Made by a program: the position numbers and the translations under genes
Notes under the pieces: model-generated
Told to the model about the DNA's origin: nothing
The model's input: the letters and a program-made list of their open reading frames with translations, nothing else
Databases searched by the model: none
NCBI GenBank assembly: GCA_022712835.1
Contig: JAFLJU010000640.1
Location: 1 to 31,919, forward strand
Direction of reading: 5' to 3'
DNA: 31,919 nt
DNA from: Desulfobacteraceae bacterium
GTDB taxonomy: Bacteria; Desulfobacterota; Desulfobacteria; Desulfobacterales; Desulfobacteraceae
In this document: piece after piece, positions 22,994 to 31,351 of the stretch
Layout of the letters: each line of letters begins with the position of its first letter
Numbering within the stretch: the stretch's first letter is position 1

Positions 22994-25900
22994 TTATAAA
23001 TAATCCACAAGACTTAGTTTCATGATTTTTGCTGATGAACTCAAAGATGCCTGGTAGGCGGTGTCAATTGCCTTCAAATTCATCAAAGCTTCTATAATAT
23101 CCGCATCTTCAATGGTAGACCTTCTTTCTGTCAGGCTAAGGCTGTTCTCGGTTGTTATTTTTTCCCTGATTTCAAGACGGGTATAATTATTGCCTATCTC
23201 CACAATTTCTGAGGTCATGCTGTTAAAATGTGCATCAAGTCTTCCCAGTGTCCGCTCAAGACCATCGGTGTCATTATCCGCCAAATATTGATTCAGGTCA
23301 ATCAATGTATTAAAAATTCCCCACTCCGCCTCCCGTTCACTTTCAAGAGGCGCTGCCAGATCATCTTCTGCATCAAACCCCAGAATCCCACCGATGCTTT
23401 GCCCAGTCCCTCCAGACGCAAGGGGAGAATTCTCACCTGTCTGCCAGGCAAGATCAAACTGGGCAAGCTGTGTCCCATTCTCTTTAATGGTAAAATCTTT
23501 GGTATAAGCATCCCAGGAGACCGAATAATCGATTTGGTTCCCATTTTTGTAAGACTCTTCTTCCAGGGCTTTTTCTACCTCCAGGGCAAGCTGGGAATGG
23601 CTGGCATAGGTTTTTTGCTTAATGGAAGCGGTCAGGGTATCCACGTCATCCCCCCCAAGGACCTCCTTGAAATCGATCTTGTTATTGGTGGCATCAATGG
23701 TGATATTCACAACCGGTTCATCGCTTTCAGAAAAGGTAACCTTGTCATCTCCATAAAACCCCAGCAATTCATCGGCACTTTGATCCCTGTTTTCGCCGGT
23801 TTGCCATAAAAGAGAAAACCCTTTTATATTGGCATCACTTCCTTTTATCATAAACTCACCGGCCGCATAATCATAGGACACGTCATACTTGATTCCATTG
23901 GGAGAATCATCCCTGAGCACTTTTTGTATCTCGGTGGCAACATCATCCAGATCGGTGTAATCCCCTTCGGGAATCAGGACAGAGATTTCCTCTGAAACGG
24001 TACCGTCAATTGATATTTCTTCAAAATCAATCGCATTGTTGGTGCTGTCAAAGGTCATTAAAACCATAGCACTATCGCCAGGATAAGCCGGTCCGAGCCC
24101 CCCTCCGGTGTCATTTGCGGCATCAAATCCCAGTATATTACCGATGGAATTATTGCCGTTTGCAGTTCCCCATAACAAGTCGAGACCGGTTAATCCCCCG
24201 GAATTCCCGATTGAAAACCGGTGGGTGGCATCATCATAGGTCACATCATAGACCACTGAATTACCCGAAAGAGCAGAGGCATCCTCCATGGATGTTTTGA
24301 CCGCCGCCGTCATATCAGCCATGCTTTTGTAGGTTCCTTCGGGAACTGTGGCCCAGAGGACACCGCTTGGCCCGCCTCCGGTGGTCTCTTCAAATGCAAT
24401 TTTGTTGTTGGTGCTATCCAATTTAATATATAATTGCGCCGTGCTATCACTTGAAGGATAGGAAATGGTGTCGTCCTGGGGATAAAACCCCAGGGTTTTA
24501 GCGGTTGCAGAAGCAGCAGCATCACTCCAAACAAGGGTGATGTCATCCAGGGAACTACCGTCTTCCCTGATATTAAACTTGCTTTCCTTTGGGTCATAGG
24601 AAACTTCATAATTGACAGAACCCGCCAACTCCATTGCATCTTCAATGGCAGTGGAAAGCGTATCCATATCCGTATAATTTAGGACAGGTATTGTTGCGTA
24701 AAGAGTTGCACCGCCATCTTCCTTAAAAGCAATGGTATTATTTGCCCCGGTAATATCAAGATTGGTGACAAAAACCGCATTGGAATCAGAGGTGGGCGGT
24801 GCAGATATCGAATTGTCCTGGTTAAAGCCGATTTCATGACCGATGCTGTGGTCCCCCTGGGCAGACACAATCTCAAACTCAATATACTCCCCCCTTGTGG
24901 ACACAGGCTTATCCAGAATGATGGTAATATCCGGTGTTCCGGATTCGTTCAGGTCAATGCCGATGGAGGTATCAGACCCGGATATGGTTGACGGAATAAT
25001 GGTATATCCGGGATTATTGGCAACGGCCCATTCATTGTCCCCCTGCCAGATGAGCCGGAAAGGTTCCGACCCCTGGGGCTGGGGCGTATCAATGGTAAGG
25101 GCGCCTGGATTATTAATCTTCACATCTATATCATTGGGATTAATGGAAGGACTTGCCGATATTTGTATAAGATAAGCGTCTTCACCTGTCTCCCACATGA
25201 ATTCCGTTTTTAAAAAACCGTCATAGGACCCGTCTTCCCGGATGGCAAATTGTTTTGAATCCCCGTCATAGTCAACCTCATAGTTCATTCCATACCCTTG
25301 TGTTGATGACAGGTCGTTCAGGGCATTTTTCACAGCAACTTCAAGCTGATCCTTTGTATAGGTTCCGTCGGCAATGGTTGCCTTCATGATTTTTTCGGAT
25401 GCAGATCCATGCCCATTATCTTCTTTGAACATGATTGTATTATTGGTCGAATTTATTTCAACGGCATCCGCCCAGAAAGCAGCCTCCCCGTCCCCGCCCA
25501 CCGCAACCGTGACCTGTTTGTCCGTTTTAATCTCAAAGGCTGTGTTGTTACCGTTATAGACAACCCCTGGCGGATTTGCATTTTTGTTATAGGTTAATGG
25601 CAATGTGTCTGTATCGGTACCGCCGAAAATGTAACTTCCGTTTATCTGGGTATTTCCAAGGGTAACGATTTGCTCGATAATACTATTGATACCGCCAATG
25701 GCATCCTCTCTTTCACTGGCACTCATGGAGGCATTGATCAACCGGCCCACCTGGGTTTTGGCATCCAGAATAAGGTCGCTGACGCTGCTCAGTGCGTTTT
25801 CCGTCCCCTTGAGCCAGGAGATTCCCATGTTCACATTCTTCTCAATCTGGTCCAGGTTACCAATGGAAACCTTAAGATCAAGTACCTGGCTGAGACCGAT

Positions 25901-26029
25901 GGGATCATCTGAAATATTGTTGATCCGCTTCTGGGTCGCCATCACTTCATTGGCGTTCTGTAGATCGCTTGTCAGCCCCCCAAGGTTGTATGTGGAATTG
26001 GCATATATGGAAATATTGGGAACTCTCAT
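22994..26029 (-). CDS. flgL: giant hook-filament junction protein FlgL with internal repeats
   Basis: The ends are typical FlgL: RVPNISIYANSTYNLGGLTS at the start, with NVNMGISWLKGTENAL and GSYIFGGTDTDTLP (to ~140), and DADIIEALMNLKAIDTAYQASL at the end (~895-1011). Between them is a ~750-residue insert, making 1011 aa instead of ~300-420. The insert holds five homologous modules (residues ~188-290, 418-520, 532-640, 655-762, 774-890). Each has NNxIxFxE, a helix after GTY/DYT, YxVxYD, FxIxxxG, LxWxTG and LGF. A different module (~305-405) is also found in FlgK. The ATG has AAGGAGG and lies 12 nt after flgK. Confidence 0.93.
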   Translation of the reverse strand: MRVPNISIYANSTYNLGGLTSDLQNANEVMATQKRINNISDDPIGLSQVLDLKVSIGNLDQIEKNVNMGISWLKGTENALSSVSDLILDAKTQVGRLINASMSASEREDAIGGINSIIEQIVTLGNTQINGSYIFGGTDTDTLPLTYNKNANPPGVVYNGNNTAFEIKTDKQVTVAVGGDGEAAFWADAVEINSTNNTIMFKEDNGHGSASEKIMKATIADGTYTKDQLEVAVKNALNDLSSTQGYGMNYEVDYDGDSKQFAIREDGSYDGFLKTEFMWETGEDAYLIQISASPSINPNDIDVKINNPGALTIDTPQPQGSEPFRLIWQGDNEWAVANNPGYTIIPSTISGSDTSIGIDLNESGTPDITIILDKPVSTRGEYIEFEIVSAQGDHSIGHEIGFNQDNSISAPPTSDSNAVFVTNLDITGANNTIAFKEDGGATLYATIPVLNYTDMDTLSTAIEDAMELAGSVNYEVSYDPKESKFNIREDGSSLDDITLVWSDAAASATAKTLGFYPQDDTISYPSSDSTAQLYIKLDSTNNKIAFEETTGGGPSGVLWATVPEGTYKSMADMTAAVKTSMEDASALSGNSVVYDVTYDDATHRFSIGNSGGLTGLDLLWGTANGNNSIGNILGFDAANDTGGGLGPAYPGDSAMVLMTFDSTNNAIDFEEISIDGTVSEEISVLIPEGDYTDLDDVATEIQKVLRDDSPNGIKYDVSYDYAAGEFMIKGSDANIKGFSLLWQTGENRDQSADELLGFYGDDKVTFSESDEPVVNITIDATNNKIDFKEVLGGDDVDTLTASIKQKTYASHSQLALEVEKALEEESYKNGNQIDYSVSWDAYTKDFTIKENGTQLAQFDLAWQTGENSPLASGGTGQSIGGILGFDAEDDLAAPLESEREAEWGIFNTLIDLNQYLADNDTDGLERTLGRLDAHFNSMTSEIVEIGNNYTRLEIREKITTENSLSLTERRSTIEDADIIEALMNLKAIDTAYQASLSSSAKIMKLSLVDYL
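23360..25468 (-). repeat. five protein-level modules within flgL
   Basis: The modules lie at 25160-25468, 24470-24778, 24110-24436, 23744-24067 and 23360-23710. Key positions recur in the same order: NNTIMF, NNTIAF, NNKIAF, NNAIDF, NNKIDF. The last four are spaced 111, 123 and 118 residues apart. The DNA has diverged, so this is an old duplication series rather than recent tandem DNA. Repeats one and two are separated by an unrelated module at 24815-25117. Confidence 0.85.
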
Positions 26030-26041
26030 TATCCCCTCCTT

Positions 26042-29000
26042 TTATCTCATGGAAATCAAAGTGTTTAACATCTCATCGGAAACCGTAAGAAGCTTTGATG
26101 CGGCTGAAAACGCATGCTGGTATTGCATGAGCTTAATCATTTCTTCATCAAGGGAGACAGCGGATACCGAATTGCGCTGCTGAGTCAAGTTATTTACCAT
26201 GGTATCGGCAAATTCCCTTGAACTCTGAATTCTTCTGGCAATAATTCCCATGGAACCTGTCATGGTGCTATAATATCCGTCCAGGGTGGTGGTGGTAAGG
26301 CTTGATTTACCGTTGGATCCCCGGTCAAAGGTCCATTGTTTCATGGTAATATCCTGGTGCTGAACATTGGCCAGGGCAAGGGCGTTGGAATTGTCTCCCT
26401 GGCTTATCTCTCCGGTGGTGCTGTCAATCCTGGCGGCGGCAACGTACTTGGTATCCTTGAGTGTGCTGTTCATCTCCATTGTCATGGCATCATCCCCTTT
26501 AAAAAAAGTGTTGATACCGGCGGCTGCAAGCAGCCCGGAAGACCCGGCTGCTGAATCATCTGAAAAGGCAAAACTCAGATCATCTCTTTCCCGTTTTTCA
26601 AGATCCATCTGAACAGACCCCTCACCCGATACTTTTTGGGCAAAGCTGATTTGAATATCCGCCAGTCCATCCCCTGAAAAATCAATACCAAAGCCGTCAT
26701 CATCCCCTCCCTCGGGAATCATCTTGGCAAACCCGCCGGTGGGATCATTCCCGATACTCCAGCCCACTGAAGACCGGATCAGCTGAAGATCATCTGCAAC
26801 AAAATCAAGCGCCCCCCAGTCCGTCACCTCAATGGTGACATTGGCTTCATTAAAACCATTGCTGCCGGAATATTCCAGGTTTGTAAGGGCATGGTAATCA
26901 TCAACAGTTTCAAACGCAAGCCGATGATCAAAGGTGGTCGAGGCCTTCATTCCCCCGGCCCGCCGATTAAACTGGTCAGCAAAGGAGTCTGTGGTCCAGT
27001 GCCAATCGGAAAGAAGCTCTCCGGTCGGTTCTCCATCAGCATTTTTTGAAACCGGGAGACCGGATTCGTCGGTGGTGATGGTAAAAACATCATTTTCAAA
27101 AAGGGTCCCGTCACTAAAGCTGAGGGTCATCCCGTCCACTTCCACTTCAATGGGAACTGCCGGCGTCTTGGGCGGATCATGGCCCTCGAGCTGAAACGTA
27201 CCCGAAGAGTTGGCGGTCTTCCATTCAACGGTAATGGTATCTTCCTCGTCAGCAGCAAGTTCCCCCATTTTTCCGCCGGTTGTGACCGTAAACTTATATA
27301 TTTCGTTTTTGGTATTTCCCGCCCCTGATATGCTGAAATCCAGAGGATCGGGACGACCGGTTTTATCGGTATTCATGATCATGGTATTGCCTGCCACAAG
27401 ACTGCCAGCGGCAAGATCAAAGGAAAGGGTGCCCCCGGCTTCAACGATGGACAATTGCCCTTCTTCCTCAACATTGATCAACCCGGATTCCCCGGTAAAC
27501 AATCCATTGGCATCATATTTTTCCCATTTGATGATACCGTCGTCTTCATACAGGGAGGCGGTAGAAAAATTTCGATAGGTGTTTCCCGATTCCAAAAGAT
27601 CATTTTGGGGATCACTGGTACCGTTTCCGGTTCCCGTTGTCACGGCAAGTTTTGCATCAGCAGTTCCGGTATCGACAAAATCCGTAATTTTAATGGGGAC
27701 TTCAAGAGACGCATTTTTTACAATTGAAACCGCTGTTCCGTTCTGAATAATCTCATATTCGGTCCCGACCAAGGCGCCCAGATCATTCACCAGCTGAGCG
27801 GCCAGTTGATCTGCAATCAGAAGATCTGTGGGCGCCCCTGGCACGGTAAAATCGATGATGTTGCCATCCAGTTTAAAAGTAATGACATCACCTGCATCAA
27901 AACCGGGAAACCCGCCTTCCCCTCCCAGGGTCATGATAGAGCTGCCGGATTTTGACCAGTTTCCGTCAAACAGACCGCCCGCTCCGGCAACATTGGAATG
28001 AAGGGTCATCCCAGGTTCCGTCACAATGGTCACTGTTCCGACAAGAACGCCAGCGGTTACGCCTCCGGCACTGACTTCCCCAATTGTCACCGGAGAGCCT
28101 TGGCCTGTAAGTTCAATGGTATTTGCAGATAAAACAGTTCTATTATATGTTTGAGAATCATTGGCCGCTATGGTAAAATCAAGGGTGGTACTACCGCCGT
28201 TTCCGGCATCGGGCGTGGTGCCTAATTGTTCGGCAAGGCGGATAGTTGCATCGTCTCCCGAATCATTTCCCGCATTCTTTAATGTTATATTGGTTCCGTC
28301 GGTGGTCCTCAGCATAATGGAATTATCTGAAGGGTCATAGACCACGGAAACCGGTTCTCCGGCAAGTTTTGCCGCCAATCCATCGGAAAAAATCTTTGAA
28401 ACGGCTACCTGGTCACTGGTGTCGGTTCCCAAAGGCAGCACAATTGAAATATCAGTGCTGGTTGTAACTGCCGGTAAGGGGGCGCTGGTATCAACAGTAA
28501 AGGTGACGGTATCTCCGGCATTGAAATTTAAGAAATTATCCAGCTTCACCCCGGCATTGTCCAGAATTTCAAAATCCTGAACCCCCAGGGTCCGGCCAGA
28601 ACTGCTGGTAATGGTGAAGTCGTTGGTAAACAGATCCTCGTCGGATTTGATCGTGTTAATACTATTGGCGGCGTCCCGCAGGGCATTTTCAAATTGTTCG
28701 TCCAGGGAGATGGTTCCACCCTGTGAATCCACTGTAAATTTTTGCTCGTGGACCACCCCTTCCACATAGAGGGAAAACTGAACCACATCACCCTCCTGAG
28801 CCGTGGTAATCCCTGCGGTGTCAAAGGTGGCCGATAGTTCCGATGCATAGGCATCCACCCCGTCAATGGCAGAAAGTGCTGCGGCAATGGATGCGGCCGA
28901 TCGTTGGGCATCCCCCCCCACATCTTTGATATCGATCACTTCTGTACCGGAAGGGCCATGCCCCACCGTGATGGTCTGATCGGCCAGGGCGTTACCCAGG

Positions 29001-30271
29001 GCGGTGGTCATATCAACGCCAGACTGGGTTGTCGCCAAGGCGAGCCCATCTGTCTGGGCAACTTCCTTGTTGCCAAGGGTGGCACCATCCACGACCGTCA
29101 GTTTATACCGGGACTCATCCTGGCCGGCAGCAACTCCCTGCCAATCGGAAATTTTTGCCTCGGATATGCCCATATCAATCTGGGTCTTTGAATACTGAGT
29201 ATCCACCGAGGTTTTGTCCTGGAGCCACAGGATAAACGCCTTGGAATAATCAATCTTGTCCCCAAAGGAATAACTGGATAAAAGCCCGCTTTGGTCTGCC
29301 TCATAGTCACCGGTAATGGATCCTGTTTGGTACTCCAGTCCTGTCCCCTGGGAATGTTGGTAATTCATGGCCCATATGGTTTCCCTTGCCAACACGTCCA
29401 CCTGGTCGGTAAATTTGGGAAGAATCTCGTCCCTTATTTCCAGCCAGCCCCCAAGCTTACCGCCGGAAATTCTGTCGGTGATATCAACATCTGCCCCATA
29501 GGAACCCTGCCACATGATACGGTCCTCGTCCTTGGTAAGCGTGTAATGGTCTGCGCCGTTGACAAGGGTTGAACCATTGGCCGCGTTGACGATGATCGCC
29601 CCGCTGTCCTGTTCAAATGTATCGATATCGATAAGCTGTCCCAGGCTGCCCAGAAGGGCATTTCTCTGGTCCCTCAGATCATTTGCTGATCGGTTGGCCT
29701 CAAGACCGGTGATCTGGACATTCAGTGCGGCTATCTGGCTGGAGTAGGAATTAATCTGACCAAGGGCACCCTTGATCTCCTGATTGATATCGTTCTTCAT
29801 ATTGGTAAGATCGGTGTTCGCCTTGTTCAACCGCCCTGCAAGATTATCGCCTTTTTCATAAACGGAAACCCTTTCCGATGATCCCAGGGGATTGTCGGCA
29901 AGGTCATGCCAAGAATTCCAGAACTCAACCATGATACTGGTGATACTGGCATTGGAATTTTCGTCAAAATAGCCTCCCAGAATATTCATATAGGCTTCGG
30001 CCTCTTCAAAGGCTGCCTGGGTGGATTCTTCATCGGTAAGCCGAACCTCAAGGAATTTATCAACGCTCTGCTGGATCTGGGAGGTATTCACACCGGTGCC
30101 GAACAGATACCCCCCATAAAGAGAAGGTGTTCGGTTAAGGTGATCAGCATTCTGCATGCTGTAATTCGGATTATTGACATTGGCAATATTATTCCCGGTT
30201 ACCGTCAGGCCAGCCTGCTGGGCAGCAATTGCCGTTTTTGCGATACTTAATGTGGATCCGATACCAGACAT
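26042..30271 (-). CDS. flgK: giant hook-filament junction protein FlgK
   Basis: The N-terminus has the signature GLTVTGNNIANVNNPNYS and the FlgK-type segments RRVSVYEKGDNLA-like (130-145) and LRDQRNALLGSLGQLIDID (199-217). The C-terminus ends with VSAVSLDEEMIKLMQYQHAF and a long helix. The core is about 345 plus ~165 residues; an insert of ~900 residues sits between (~345-1240), giving 1409 aa against ~550-700 usually. The insert holds several beta-rich modules, including VVYDPSDNSIMLRTTDG and a module (~1151-1240) shared with FlgL. The gene starts 3 nt after flgN, with GCAGAGG inside the flgN end. Confidence 0.93.
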   Translation of the reverse strand: MSGIGSTLSIAKTAIAAQQAGLTVTGNNIANVNNPNYSMQNADHLNRTPSLYGGYLFGTGVNTSQIQQSVDKFLEVRLTDEESTQAAFEEAEAYMNILGGYFDENSNASITSIMVEFWNSWHDLADNPLGSSERVSVYEKGDNLAGRLNKANTDLTNMKNDINQEIKGALGQINSYSSQIAALNVQITGLEANRSANDLRDQRNALLGSLGQLIDIDTFEQDSGAIIVNAANGSTLVNGADHYTLTKDEDRIMWQGSYGADVDITDRISGGKLGGWLEIRDEILPKFTDQVDVLARETIWAMNYQHSQGTGLEYQTGSITGDYEADQSGLLSSYSFGDKIDYSKAFILWLQDKTSVDTQYSKTQIDMGISEAKISDWQGVAAGQDESRYKLTVVDGATLGNKEVAQTDGLALATTQSGVDMTTALGNALADQTITVGHGPSGTEVIDIKDVGGDAQRSAASIAAALSAIDGVDAYASELSATFDTAGITTAQEGDVVQFSLYVEGVVHEQKFTVDSQGGTISLDEQFENALRDAANSINTIKSDEDLFTNDFTITSSSGRTLGVQDFEILDNAGVKLDNFLNFNAGDTVTFTVDTSAPLPAVTTSTDISIVLPLGTDTSDQVAVSKIFSDGLAAKLAGEPVSVVYDPSDNSIMLRTTDGTNITLKNAGNDSGDDATIRLAEQLGTTPDAGNGGSTTLDFTIAANDSQTYNRTVLSANTIELTGQGSPVTIGEVSAGGVTAGVLVGTVTIVTEPGMTLHSNVAGAGGLFDGNWSKSGSSIMTLGGEGGFPGFDAGDVITFKLDGNIIDFTVPGAPTDLLIADQLAAQLVNDLGALVGTEYEIIQNGTAVSIVKNASLEVPIKITDFVDTGTADAKLAVTTGTGNGTSDPQNDLLESGNTYRNFSTASLYEDDGIIKWEKYDANGLFTGESGLINVEEEGQLSIVEAGGTLSFDLAAGSLVAGNTMIMNTDKTGRPDPLDFSISGAGNTKNEIYKFTVTTGGKMGELAADEEDTITVEWKTANSSGTFQLEGHDPPKTPAVPIEVEVDGMTLSFSDGTLFENDVFTITTDESGLPVSKNADGEPTGELLSDWHWTTDSFADQFNRRAGGMKASTTFDHRLAFETVDDYHALTNLEYSGSNGFNEANVTIEVTDWGALDFVADDLQLIRSSVGWSIGNDPTGGFAKMIPEGGDDDGFGIDFSGDGLADIQISFAQKVSGEGSVQMDLEKRERDDLSFAFSDDSAAGSSGLLAAAGINTFFKGDDAMTMEMNSTLKDTKYVAAARIDSTTGEISQGDNSNALALANVQHQDITMKQWTFDRGSNGKSSLTTTTLDGYYSTMTGSMGIIARRIQSSREFADTMVNNLTQQRNSVSAVSLDEEMIKLMQYQHAFSAASKLLTVSDEMLNTLISMR

Positions 30272-30274
30272 CTG

Positions 30275-30775
30275 TTACACCTCTGCCCGTATAAGAGATT
30301 TTCCCTTATTTTTTAAAACCATGCCGGTATTGCCATATTGCGGCTCTTTATCAGTGCCGGTAATCGTTGCAAAAACTCCGCTGATAACAGACAAATTTTC
30401 GGTGATATATTGCCTGTTCCCTGATACAAGTCCGGTCAATTCTTCTTTCACAATATCCAATTCGACCTTTATTTTTTTGAAACCTGATTTTATACCGGGC
30501 GGAAAAGGAAGGGAGTTTATGATCTGGGACATACCAAAGTTTTTTTGCCCCTGGCTCAAGGGAATATGATTCTCTTCCAGGAGGGAAAAGATCACCCCCC
30601 GTAGCTGGCCAATTTCCGATGTCAGCTGGTTTTTTCTGTCGGTTATTTTCCACAGAGAATCAACATCCATATCAACGATATGCTTTGTTTCTTGCACAAG
30701 GGTCTCTTTTAATTCCTTGTATAAAAGAAGCATTTCTTGGAACATATCTTCTAGTTTATGGGCAAATTTTTCCAT
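30275..30775 (-). CDS. flgN: flagellar export chaperone FlgN
   Basis: This 166-residue helical protein lies immediately upstream of flgK, the canonical position of the FlgK/FlgL chaperone. Features fit FlgN: a first long helix (LEDMFQEMLLLYKELKETLVQET), DVDSLWKITDRKNQLTSEI and a C-terminal helix ending in a basic tail. The sequence motif is weak, as is usual in this family, so synteny carries part of the call. The ATG has an AAAGGAGAG site. Two promoter-like elements precede it. It heads the flgN-flgK-flgL-csrA-fliW operon. Confidence 0.85.
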   Translation of the reverse strand: MEKFAHKLEDMFQEMLLLYKELKETLVQETKHIVDMDVDSLWKITDRKNQLTSEIGQLRGVIFSLLEENHIPLSQGQKNFGMSQIINSLPFPPGIKSGFKKIKVELDIVKEELTGLVSGNRQYITENLSVISGVFATITGTDKEPQYGNTGMVLKNKGKSLIRAEV

Positions 30776-30794
30776 GTTGACTCTCCTTTAAATT

Positions 30795-30821
30795 TTATCG
30801 GTATCTGTCGTCTTTTTTTTA
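30795..30821 (-). promoter_or_regulatory. sigma28-like element upstream of flgN
   Basis: ACCGATAA (30795-30802) matches GCCGATAA at 7/8. The -35 position 11 nt upstream reads TAAAAAAA, only 4/8. It would give a leader of ~13 nt that still contains the ribosome site. Weak. Confidence 0.4.
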
Positions 30822-30849
30822 AGTTTAAAAAAAAACATCATTTGAACAG

Positions 30850-30866
30850 GGGGAATTTTTTTCCCC
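30850..30866 (-). other. small hairpin in the flgJ-flgN gap
   Basis: On the minus strand GGGGAA-AAAAA-TTCCCC forms a 6-bp stem. A nine-base T tract lies about 20 nt further on, not directly after it. It may be a weak terminator for flgJ or a leader structure of flgN. Confidence 0.35.
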
Positions 30867-30910
30867 TATTCCCGATTATATACACGTTTTTGGTGCTATA
30901 TTTCTATGAT

Positions 30911-30926
30911 AGCAACATGTATGCCA
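30911..30926 (-). promoter_or_regulatory. sigma54-type promoter upstream of flgN
   Basis: Minus-strand TGGCATACATGTTGCT fits TGGCACG-N4-TTGCW, with the invariant GG and GC separated by exactly 10 nt. The start point is near 30899, about 124 nt before flgN. Sigma54 control of middle flagellar genes is common in Gram-negative bacteria. Confidence 0.6.
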
Positions 30927-30988
30927 CAGACCAGGGTTTTAAGAAGAGATGAAGGCTTTTGGGAAGAACATACCAAAAATAAAGAAAG

Positions 30989-31303
30989 TTAGAGGCTACC
31001 TTTTAACTGCTGATACAAAAAATCCTTGATGCCAAATGAATTTTGACTTTTTGATAAGTTTTCGGTCAGGTTCTGATCCTGCATGGATTGATAGATATCG
31101 CTGGCATTGGAGTCTTCAAACAGGGCATCTCCAGGCAGAGTATTGCGCATGGATTGAAGCATTTCATTCATAAAAATGGCTTCAAATCCGGCACAGGCAT
31201 CCTTCAGCTCCTTGTCCTTCTCTGAATCAAGAGTTTGCCGTTTCATTTTATCAATTCCTGCAACGGAAAGATTTTGATGAATTAAATCAATTTTACCGGT
31301 CAT
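30989..31303 (-). CDS. flgJ: rod-binding protein FlgJ, N-terminal-domain-only form
   Basis: This 104-residue protein matches the rod-capping half of FlgJ: LKDACAGFEAIFMNEMLQSM (33-52) and the C-terminal YQSMQDQNLTENLSKSQNSFG segment. The muramidase domain of enterobacterial FlgJ is absent, which is common outside that group; a separate hydrolase must open the peptidoglycan. The ATG has GGTGGAGG. It follows flgI by 48 nt. The following 213-nt gap, 30776-30988, holds only the promoter elements and hairpin listed; no flgM reading frame is present there. Confidence 0.9.
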   Translation of the reverse strand: MTGKIDLIHQNLSVAGIDKMKRQTLDSEKDKELKDACAGFEAIFMNEMLQSMRNTLPGDALFEDSNASDIYQSMQDQNLTENLSKSQNSFGIKDFLYQQLKGSL

Positions 31304-31321
31304 GGGATATCCTCCACCTAA

Positions 31322-31351
31322 TTAGACATCATTTGGTTAGACATCATTTGG
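31322..31351. repeat. 15-bp perfect tandem duplication after flgI
   Basis: TTAGACATCATTTGG occurs twice in a row directly after the flgI stop codon and before flgJ. Its 10-base core ACATCATTTG also occurs at 30835-30844 in the flgJ-flgN gap. It may be a simple replication slippage product. Confidence 0.85.

Noticed and set aside
30850..30866. Hairpin before flgN as a CsrA site
   Set aside because: Its loop is all A on the transcript and has no GGA, unlike the fliC leader hairpin.
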